64,000 nucleotides of DNA from positions 20,099,501 through 20,163,500 of the forward strand of contig NC_061771.1 of NCBI RefSeq assembly GCF_022458985.1. Reading direction: 5' to 3'. The notes below the pieces were generated by a model, which saw only the letters and a list, made by a program, of their open reading frames with translations, searched no databases and was not told the origin of the DNA. Within the stretch, counting starts at the first letter, position 1; every line of letters begins with the position of its first letter. This document shows, piece after piece, positions 45,739 through 64,000 of this stretch. The translations under genes were made by a program, and so were the position numbers. This DNA comes from Mugil cephalus. Lineage: Eukaryota > Chordata > Actinopteri > Mugiliformes > Mugilidae.

Positions 45739-46270
45739 TTATGGGGTGGGTGCGCTCGCAGGTTCAGCAAGACAAACAAGGAGCCTGTGGATCCGTACAC
45801 GTACATGCCTTTTGGAGCCGGGCCAAGGAACTGCATTGGGATGCGATTTGCTCTGGTGATGATGAAACTTGCAGTGGTGGAGATCCTCCAGAAATACAGC
45901 TTCTCCGTGTGCAAGGAGACCCAGGTGAGGCCGCAGCTACGCATCTTTACACGAGTCAAACCAGGCATTGTCCGTGACGTGTTCAGACATCAGTCACACC
46001 TAGTTCAGCAGCTTTATTGACGGTTACATAACCGTGACGTGAGGCCTGCATTTGTTTGTCCAAAGATCAAATCCTATCCCTGACACAGCACTTGATACCG
46101 AATGATGAATGACAAGAACAGCCACTTTGAATTAAGAAACCACAGTGTGGTGGCCATTGACTTTACTCACACTTCTTGTTTTTTCAAATCAGGTCCCACT
46201 TCAGATGGGCATCGAGGGTCTTCTCTCGCCAACGAAACCTATCCAACTAAAGCTGGTGCCACGCCCTTAA
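42236..46270 (+). CDS. cyp3a: Cytochrome P450 family 3A, plus-strand paralogue
   Basis: ER-anchored CYP3A monooxygenase. Thirteen exons: 42236-42306, 42430-42523, 43389-43441, 43577-43676, 43789-43902, 44206-44294, 44383-44531, 44655-44782, 44853-44925, 45015-45175, 45414-45640, 45762-45924, 46193-46270. They total 1500 nt, 499 residues, in frame throughout. The N-terminal anchor ([13 protein letters not shown]) is followed by the proline-rich hinge [20 protein letters not shown] (I helix), ESLRLYP (ExxR) and [10 protein letters not shown] (haem Cys) are intact. The 13-exon layout, including the 53-, 100-, 114-, 161-, 227- and 163-nt exons, is the standard CYP3A structure as I know it. The acceptor of exon 45762-45924 is weak, lying behind a TA repeat. 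The gene is arranged head to head with the other cyp3a. Which fish CYP3A number applies cannot be said. Confidence 0.95.
42618..42680. repeat. Repeat fragment with CACTAGTG palindromes
   Basis: CAATTCATTAGGTACACT resembles the end of a common vertebrate repeat ('ATTAGGTACAC'). It is followed at 42648-42671 by CACTAGTG, CACTAGTA and CACTAGTG in a row. It lies in the second intron of the plus-strand cyp3a. Confidence 0.5.
45701..45734. repeat. (TA)n microsatellite before a cyp3a exon
   Basis: About 17 TA units preceded by an A run, ending 27 bases before exon 45762-45924. Confidence 0.95.
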
Positions 46271-46443
46271 TCCTCCAGCAAAAAACAAAAAACAAAAAAA
46301 AAACAGGAGGAAGGATTCTCATTTCACTATTCACGCATTGTATAGAGACCTGCTGATGACGTACAACATGACATGACGAACCTCTGTACCACTTCAATCA
46401 CAACTGATTGTCAAAAGGAAGCTTTCTAAAATTGGAATTTTTA

Positions 46444-46449
46444 AATAAA
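46444..46449 (+). terminator. cyp3a: Poly(A) signal of the plus-strand cyp3a
   Basis: AATAAA about 174 bases after the TAA, followed near 46469 by TTGTGTGTTGTC, a GT-rich downstream element. Confidence 0.7.
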
Positions 46450-47798
46450 GAATATATTGATTCTTCCTCTTGTGTGTTGTCATCCTTATAATAAATAAGA
46501 TGCACGAAGGCAATATGGGACGAATAGTGATACCTATGAGAAAGTATTTTAAAATATGAGCCATATCTTCATCAGGCTTCAGATCATGAGGTTGAGCTCA
46601 GATACGAGACCAGTTAGGATGCAGCAGCACTCTCAACTGTCAACAATCAAGTGTCACATCTCTGATAACAGTTGTTTTTTTTTTTACAGTGTTCCTCACA
46701 ACTTTTTAAACACATTTCCAGAAACCGTGGCTCTGATTTTCAAGTTTTTGAAACACAAATGTCAAGGACTAGTTTGTCAAAATGCAAAATGAAGGTGTTT
46801 TATGAGGGCTGGTCGTTGAAGTGTGCAGAAATATGTTTCCTGTTTTGAATACTGAAGGGTATTTTTTTTTCTTTCTTTCTTTTTTTTTTTTTACTGAAAT
46901 GGGATTGACATGTACGTGCAACTTAAATGCAACTTCATGTAGTATAAAATATATAACTATTTTCACATTTCTAAGAACATCAAGAAATACCAAGAAAAAT
47001 CTCTGCATAGATACAAAAAGATAAGAAAATAAATCTTTTTACTATCTTCAGTAAGAAACAATAGCATTGCTCAGAGATGCGCAGCTCAGACTCATGTTAT
47101 TTCGTGTTTTGTGCATAATTCCATATTCCTGGGTATAAAATGGTGAAACACGTTGCGAACATGAACAGAAATGTTTTCCATCTCACAGCGCTCTCGTGTG
47201 GACGTTCTGTTTTCAGGGTTTGTTTCAATAATCTCGCATGTGCTCCTTCCATTGGATCCATTATCCGGGTTTTTCGACCATCTTGTTCTTTCCATGTTTA
47301 TAAACAGAAGGTAGAGACAAAAAATATATATCTGAAAATGCCTCCATTTACAGGCTGTTCAATGCAGCTGAAGTCCGGGCGATTACACGTGTCAAATGGA
47401 TGCACCGTGTTTCCTCTGCTCCTTGATGAGTTGCCTAAACTGTAGCACGAAATGCAACACAATGAGAGAATGATTGATGGTGACACGTTTTAAAGACTGT
47501 AATTTGAGTAATGTGTCTATTTGCATGGAGACATGCAGATGGACACAGACGCAGAGAGAATCGTGCGCCGACTCATGCACATCATGCAAACCAGGACAGG
47601 CATGCAAGTAAAGAGCAAAATTAAATGATCGGCTGGGAATAATATTGATCTTAAATCTCATTATACTAATCTAACTACGGTTTCCTGATGTGACGACACA
47701 TGGACTGTAGCCTATCGACGGAGGGGGCCGGATGTGGCGTTCATGGGAGAGAAGCTGCAGGCATGTAAAGCTGATGCAGCAGTATCGTTACTGGCTAG

Positions 47799-47887
47799 TT
47801 TAGATTAATATTTAGTCCGGGCCTATTTGCTGTCAGCGTTATTGTCTGACATGGATTGTTTCAGATATGTTAATTATTAAACGTATT
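47799..47887 (+). repeat. 89-bp direct repeat, copy 1
   Basis: Starts TTTAGATTAATATTTAGTCC and ends TTAAACGTATT; a second copy lies at 48060-48148 with a few substitutions. Confidence 0.9.
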
Positions 47888-48059
47888 CACGTTTCTTTTA
47901 TGCACTGTCCTAAAGACAACATAGATACTGATTTTATTTTCGTTTTCAGTGTTTTTAATGCCATATTATTTCCTGTAAAGAACGCTCAATCACCTGTATG
48001 TTTAAAAAGTGATATATTAATGTATATGAAGAAATAATAAAAAAAAATGTTTCATTACA

Positions 48060-48148
48060 TTTAGATTAATATTTAGTCCGGTTCCATTTGCTGTCAGCAT
48101 TATTGTCTGACATGGATTGTTTCAGATCTGTCAATTATTAAACGTATT
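48060..48148 (+). repeat. 89-bp direct repeat, copy 2
   Basis: Same ends and length as copy 1; differences include GGGCCTAT versus GGTTCCAT. It lies about 330 bp before the foxk1 start codon. Confidence 0.9.
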
Positions 48149-48435
48149 AAAAAAAATTTTTAGATGTTACTTTAAAAAAAATCGGAAATTTTGGGAATAA
48201 ACAGTGTTTTTTTTTCTCGTGACGGTTCATTCATCGGTCATACAGCAGTTTAGTGAATTCAAATCCCCTGCCTGCAACAGAGCGGGCCCTGAACGCAACA
48301 CCAGTCCGGTTCCTGCGGACTCCGTTCCCGGTCTTGCACCGACCCAGACTCCATGTTGTTCCGTCAGCCACGGAGCGAACAAGTGTTCTGGCCGAAAACT
48401 CTCACGTTGCAGCCCTCTGTGTGTGCTAGAAGTAA

Positions 48436-58682
<10,247 letters not shown>

Positions 58683-60680
58683 ATCCCCCCAGGGCCCCTT
58701 CACCAGGTACCCAGTGGACGGCCCCTCTCTCTCGATCATCCCCTCAACGCTTCGCCTTTTATACTCACTTGATATGACTGTAGCCGGCACGGCCAGGAGA
58801 AATGTACAGGCAGCCTCTCAGAAGGGAATTAAATTCTACGGAGCACATAAATTGGTCAAACCTAAAGGAAAACGTATTCACAGAAAAGCAAGCAAACCTT
58901 TAAGGACGTTAGCACCCTCAAGTCTTTTTTAATCCATTCTTCGGCGAAAACACAGAGTAGTAAGGACCTCGAGGCTTTCGTGTATTTTCAAATCATTTCA
59001 GCACTACTTTTACTATGTGAATGTTGGATAATATCTCAGATACAGCCTTTCCTCATGTTGATGGATGAGATGCACCACTTATCATCACTCTCAGGCCAAA
59101 GAACTCTCCTTTCCATTACTGTCTGGTTTAAAGCCAGGGAATGTGTTTTTAGAGATTTGAATGACCTGCATTTACAGAAGAAGCTGTGATAACTAGAGAT
59201 GATATATTGTCCCTGTGCATTGTTTCACAAACTTGTAGAGGGGGAAAAAAAGGTAGTGTGTGTGTATATATTTATATATATACACACACAGAGAGAGAGA
59301 CCAGGATGATGAGACTGTTAATGATATGATTGTAGGCTTTCCTTGGAGAGAAAAAAGTGAGACAGAAGAAATCAAAGGGGGCGTCTCAGAGAAAAGACAG
59401 AAGTTAAGATCAAGGCCAACAGCAGAACGTTCTTCTTTCCTTCTTTCTTCCGTGAAGCACAAAAAAAAAAACATAAAAAAAGTAACATGTATACTGTATC
59501 GAAGAACAGACGTGAGGAAACCCAGGAATGACAAACCAGCAGTTTTCGCCTCACTTGAGCTCAGCTTCATTTCGGCGCGAAGCTCGTCAGATTCAGGGCG
59601 ATCGGGACGGCAGAGAGAAGGGCAGGAAAGAGGCAACTATTTGGAGTTGATTGAAGTGGAGCTAACCTAACATAGACAAACTGATTGTTGTTTTAATTAT
59701 TTTTCTCGTTTCTGTAGTGGTAAAAGGAGGAATGGAACAGCCTGTGCGTACAGTTTTTGTTTGTCTTAGCACAGTAAAGCATTATTGTAATAATCCTTAA
59801 AGCCTTAAATATTTCTACATTTTTTTTTTTTTGTTATGTTATTTTAACCTTTAGACAGCTTCACCATGTTAGATTAACATAGCGCTTTAACAGCACATGA
59901 TCGGCAACACTACAGTGGTGACAGTTATGTTGCGTCAGTAGACTTGTATCGGTTTTATCAGGGGAAGGGCGGGACCAACACATGACCACAAATTTCAACT
60001 GCTCTCGTCTTTTTCTTTCATCCTGTATGGTACTTTTGACATCCTCTCTATTTTTGGCTCGCCTCTCTTTCGCGTTCCCGTAATTCTTTTTACCTTTTCC
60101 CTTTTCTCTCCCCGTCTCCTCACTAAGCAGTCTCTGCAGAGGCATCGGGCTGTGGGCAATTCCTGTCACAGACGCTGCCTTAATTAGATATTCTTTAGCA
60201 CTTTTCTCCCCCGCTCTGTTCTCTCCGTCTCACCCCGCCTTTAGCTTTTTTTTTTTTTTTCCCGAATGTCCTCACACAGGCCACATTTTCTTTTCTTTTT
60301 TTTTAGCTGGCAATCAGGCACAAGATTTCAGTGATTGTTGTTGCACATTATTAGAAAAACAAACAAAAAAAAAGATGCGTAATGATTGTATGCTGCTCTA
60401 TCTGCTAAATGACAAAGCTATTTAGAAGGTATTTTTTTTCTCAAAACAAAAAAAAAAATATTTTGCTATGTGTAAAAACAGCTGTCATCAATACCTAAAC
60501 ATTCAGGAAATAGAGAAGTATATGTATTTTTAAATGTTCCCGTTTTGTGATTTGTTATAATGTGTAGCACAAATTAAAATTTCTCATTGACCTAAATATC
60601 TCCTCGTTTTTTTCCATGTGAAAACGTGTCGGACACACAGGTTTATAATCGGGAAAGAAATAAAAGAAGCAAGTATCCAA
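58683..60680 (+). other. foxk1: foxk1 3' untranslated region
   Basis: About 2 kb after the TAG, with short GT/TA and GA tracts near 59258-59300, several A/T runs, and a pyrimidine-rich interval near 60180-60300. It ends near AATAAA 60659-60664. No coding exon was seen; in particular nothing like AP5Z1, which separates FOXK1 and RADIL in mammals. Confidence 0.55.
60659..60664 (+). terminator. foxk1: Candidate foxk1 poly(A) signal
   Basis: AATAAA in GAAATAAAAG, about 2 kb after the stop codon; no strong GT-rich element follows, so the site is uncertain. Confidence 0.4.
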
Positions 60681-60685
60681 TAATC

Positions 60686-60691
60686 TTTATT
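60686..60691 (-). terminator. radil: Candidate radil poly(A) signal
   Basis: TTTATT reads AATAAA on the minus strand. It lies about 2.4 kb after the radil stop codon, facing the foxk1 signal. Other minus-strand AATAAA sequences (for example near 61215) could be used instead. Confidence 0.4.
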
Positions 60692-63094
60692 CTTCAGTAC
60701 CATCGTTCTTAACAGTATAAATAATGAGCGGGGAAGAGTAGACATGCATGAGATCGGTGTCGTATAAACCTTGTAATGCACAAATGTAAAATGTTATTGC
60801 AAAGAGCTGAACTGGAACGGTTCCTCCAGAGGGAGAAAAAAAAAAAACACAGACTGAAATTTACAACTGTGTCTGCAGGAAGAAATAATAACTGGAAAAT
60901 GCCAACAAGTGCTGAAACAAGTATTTAATCTATGGTTTTAATTTCAAGTAAAATTGGCAAATGTTCTCTGGCTGCGCTTTCTCAGATCAAGGCCTTACAC
61001 ATTTTATCACCTTATTGTTTGACAATACAAAGCATCTTTGGGAAGTGTGTTTTTTTTCCAGGTTTTCCAACTAAAGGCTCAACAAGAAAAGAAAAAAATA
61101 AATAGTCAATGAAATAACTGCAACCCTAGGAGACATTACTTAGAAAGGTAGATTATTAGTGCAATCACATTACATTCGATTCTTATTACACATCTCCCCG
61201 TGCGCGTATTTGGTTTTATTTGCCCAAGTTTTGAGATTTCTGCCTCCTCCTCAGTCCAGTCTGAGGTGAATGTAGTTCGTTTGTTTCTTGCTCACAGCTC
61301 TGAACAGAAGTTCACCTTCTTCCAGGAAAAAAAGGCATAATAAAAAAAAAAGTGAGGTCAGGCCACCTGCGGATTATGAGAGTCACCACAGGTAGTAATG
61401 CTACGGTGTTGTCGAGCCTTCTGTTGCTGCAATAAAAATTAATTAACTACAAACAGATCATACAGCTCCTGTAGGTGAGGACCAAGAGGACGTCCTGTTT
61501 TTGCTTTTACTGTCTTCAGGAGAGAAGTCCATAGAAACGGCGCCCTCTTTTGGCATTCGCCAAGTCGTAGATGGTACTTTTTGGTACGATCCAAGCTCAA
61601 ATTAGTCGTGTAACACTTTATTTTGGTTTTATAAATAGTGGATATTACCAAAGCCTCGATCCTTTTCATCATCCCTTTGTATTTTTCACGTTAAGCCAAA
61701 CTGTCGTTAAATCTCATCTCCAGAGGCTTTAACACAGGTGACGTTTACATGTGAAAAGCAAGAATTAAATGTACACTCCTTCCCACTCCTTCTATTTTAA
61801 GCTTGAGAAGGTTTCAAAGTAACTGGAGTAATTGCACAGTGGAACCAAAATAACTGGATTAAACTGTGCGTCAGGCTAATTTAAGCTTTTAAAGCAAAAC
61901 AATATGAGATTAAATAACACTGTATTAGATTTTGTCAGACTAAAATCTCAAAACCTTGGGCAAACCATCTGTGTGGCTAAATTCCTTTTTTTGAAGGTAA
62001 TATGTATTTCCTCACTGCAGAAACATATGCCTGTGTTTATAAAACATAACAATTAAAAAAAAAAAGGGGGTGTAATATCCATAACTACAGTTCTCTCTTT
62101 CCAGACAACACTGATTTCAGAGAAACCAAAACATCACAGAATGGTTCCCAGATGCAGGTTTTCTTTTCAATGGAAGTGTTAAATATTTACAGTTATTTAC
62201 ACCTCTGTTTGTACAAGCCGGGACTGTGCGTCTGAGCCTCTGAGGTGAAGCATTTGTCTTGATGACGAAATGAATAAACAATGTCCCATGGTAGCTGCAC
62301 ATCCTTTGAGAATAAAACTTCACATTTTTCCCGTGAAGGTGAAGTCCAGAGATGTGGTTCTTTGTGAAACGCGAGTCCTGAAATTCTTCTGTGCTTGTTT
62401 CCCTCCGCCATTCACTCTCCAATACAAAAGTTAACATTCATTCACAAAAGTAGAGTAGACACCAATGGAGCTTTAGGAGCTTTTAACAAACAGGTGTATA
62501 AAACGTTCTACTCCAAAAGCGCTGTGTGAGACATCCACAATTCAGACTGTACTCCACTGTTTGTCAGGAAATGCTTTTAAAATCGTAAAGGGCGTCTTCG
62601 TTTTGTGTCCATCTGTCTCAGAGTCCCTTTGTGTGAGAGCCTGGGGGCCGTGTGACCATGCTATTTACATCTTATAGAAATGATTCTAAAATACGGGTGG
62701 TAACATCACACATGCTCCGAGGGTTGACTGATGACAATCTACTGTGCTTTAAACCACATCAGACCTTTCCCACCTCAAACACTGATTAATTAGGCAACTT
62801 TCCCGTGGGTTCCTTTGATGCTGCGGCGGGTTTTAGAAAATGTTACACAAACCCAGTAGGAGTCGACATGAATGAAACAGTTTGGAGAGTAGCAGTGGAG
62901 TCATGGAGCCGTATCTGTAGTCTGATTGCTTTGTGCTGACGCCAATGTTCACGTACTTCATATTTCATGATGCTGAGTGTGTGTGTCTGTGTGTACCCTG
63001 TTTGTCAGTGCACACAAGTATCCCTTGTTGTTGTCCAGTCCAGTCCAGTGCAGTCTAGTGTGCTGTGAGTGTCATAGATGGTCAGTGGAGGTGG
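60692..63094 (-). other. radil: radil 3' untranslated region
   Basis: Follows the radil stop codon at 63095-63097 on the minus strand. No exon or clear repeat was seen. Its extent depends on which poly(A) signal is used. Confidence 0.5.
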
Positions 63095-63568
63095 TCAGCA
63101 GGAGGAGGCACTGATCTTCTCTGAGACTTCTGGGTCTGACTTGGCTACCAGGAAACGTAGTCGTCCCCCTCCCAGACGGATCAGATCCACGGCGCTGGAC
63201 GGAGCACAGAGGAGGAAGTGAAGGGAGAAAACACAGAGTCCAGTTACATGAAGCTCAGCAGAGACAGCCAGGATAACGGGGCATCACTGTCTGGGCTCGA
63301 AGCAATCAATCAAAGCAATCAATTCCCTTAAGAGGCTGACAGCAGTGGGTACGGTCAATATCTACCAGTGGCATCGTTCATCTCTATCACTGTTGTTACG
63401 GGCACACGCGGCACTAACGTCTTCATACCTCTGGTAGTCTGCTCCGATCAGACTGGTGCCGTTCACTGCCAGGATGCGGTCTCCGATCCTCAGCCGGCCG
63501 TCAGACGCAGCCGGACCGTCGGGGATCAGAGTCCGGATGTAAATGCCTGGAGCATTAAGAGGAGTGTG
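63095..63568 (-). CDS. radil: RADIL C-terminal PDZ domain (last two exons, partial gene)
   Basis: Rap GTPase effector involved in cell adhesion and migration; only the end of the gene is in the window and the rest lies to the right. Exon 63429-63568 encodes APGIYIRTLIPDGPAASDGR followed by GDRILAVNGTSLIGADYQ, the core beta strands and carboxylate-binding region of a PDZ domain. The last exon, 63095-63194, encodes SAVDLIRLGGGRLRFLVAKS and ends in SSC and TGA. Acceptors (CTGCAG, GTCCAG) and the donor (AGAG/GTATG) are good and the phases match. AVDLIR plus RFLVAKSD matches the RADIL C-terminus as I recall it. The minus orientation next to plus-strand foxk1 agrees with the mammalian order. Confidence 0.85.
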
Positions 63569-63884
63569 CTGCAGGAGGGAGAAGTGTCAGCATTTGCACA
63601 GTGTGCATGTTTGTGTGGAGGTAATTTAAATCAATATATATATAGCACATCCAGGGGAGACACTTGGCACACTTCAGTTAAACCACTGCTTTATGCTCAA
63701 CTATTATAAAGTGAAAGCTTTGAAAAGAGGTGGATATTTAACATTTATAAGCAGTATAAACACTGTTTTAAATGTAGATGTTGTGAAGCATCTAAAAAAA
63801 GCATAAAAGTTCTGATTGTAGACATTAGTATATCTGTATGGCGGGTACACAGGCATATATAGTCAATGAGGTAATGATATACAT

Positions 63885-64000
63885 TATATTGTCAAAAGTA
63901 TTCGCTCACCAGCCTTCACACGCATATGAACTTAAGTAACATCCCATTCTCAATCCATAGAGGTTAATATGACGTCGGGCCACCCTATCAAACTATAACA
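63885..64000. repeat. Tc1/mariner-like repeat, cut by the window end
   Basis: ATTGTCAAAAGTATTCGCTC, then CCTTCACACGCATATGAACT, then CATCCCATTCTCAATCCATA and TAATATGACGTCGG. This is the start of a well-known teleost repeat. It lies in the radil intron upstream of exon 63429-63568. Confidence 0.75.

Larger units (their letters stand above)
46475..48200. other. Intergenic interval between cyp3a and foxk1
   Basis: AT-rich; contains T- and A-rich runs near 46675 and 46862-46892 and the 89-bp duplication at 47799 and 48060. No exon was seen. Confidence 0.55.

Noticed and set aside
60692-63094. ap5z1 exons between foxk1 and radil
   Set aside because: Looked for because of mammalian gene order; no spliced frame with matching character was seen on either strand.

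Overview
The window is vertebrate genomic DNA, almost certainly from a teleost fish. Genes are split by GT/AG introns, coding density is low, simple repeats are abundant, and several intron and intergenic stretches match dispersed repeat families typical of teleosts. The gene order sdk1 - cyp3a pair - foxk1 - radil matches the known vertebrate SDK1-FOXK1-RADIL neighbourhood (human 7p22) and the fish CYP3A locus between SDK1 and FOXK1. I cannot name the species; a percomorph-like fish is a guess.

Layout, left to right. (1) 708-17375, + strand: the last 15 coding exons of sidekick-1 (end of one FnIII domain, four complete FnIII domains, a membrane segment and a cytoplasmic tail ending in the PDZ ligand GFSSFV), then its 3' UTR. 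The introns hold several non-autonomous transposons. (2) 22090-25107, +: a 1005-residue protein, coding in one exon, that joins a Ty3/gypsy-type Gag capsid-like domain, an AT-hook, an acidic stretch and 22 C2H2 zinc fingers. This is the most unusual object in the window. (3) 27907-30493, +: gpank1 (ankyrin repeats, zinc-finger-like motif, G-patch) in four exons. (4) 30835-32890: a decayed L1-type LINE, followed by other repeat debris. (5) 35681-41672 (-) and 42236-46270 (+): two intact cyp3a cytochrome P450 genes, head to head and 563 bp apart, each coding for 499 residues. The minus-strand copy has an extra intron inside the otherwise conserved 227-nt exon. (6) 48478-58682, +: foxk1 in nine exons (FHA plus forkhead), 679 residues. 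(7) 63095-63568, -: the last two coding exons of radil, encoding its C-terminal PDZ domain, with a long 3' UTR running toward foxk1.

These genes do not form one pathway. Sidekick-1 is a synaptic adhesion molecule, the CYP3As are ER monooxygenases for steroids and xenobiotics, FOXK1 is a nuclear transcription factor and RADIL is a Rap/adhesion effector. The local arrangements of interest are the shared cyp3a promoter interval, the tail-to-tail foxk1/radil ends with opposing poly(A) signals about 25 bp apart, and the Gag-zinc-finger fusion, which parallels the SCAN-zinc-finger family of other vertebrates.

Exon borders were read by eye from splice consensus, reading-frame continuity and remembered family sequences. 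No alignment or database search was run.
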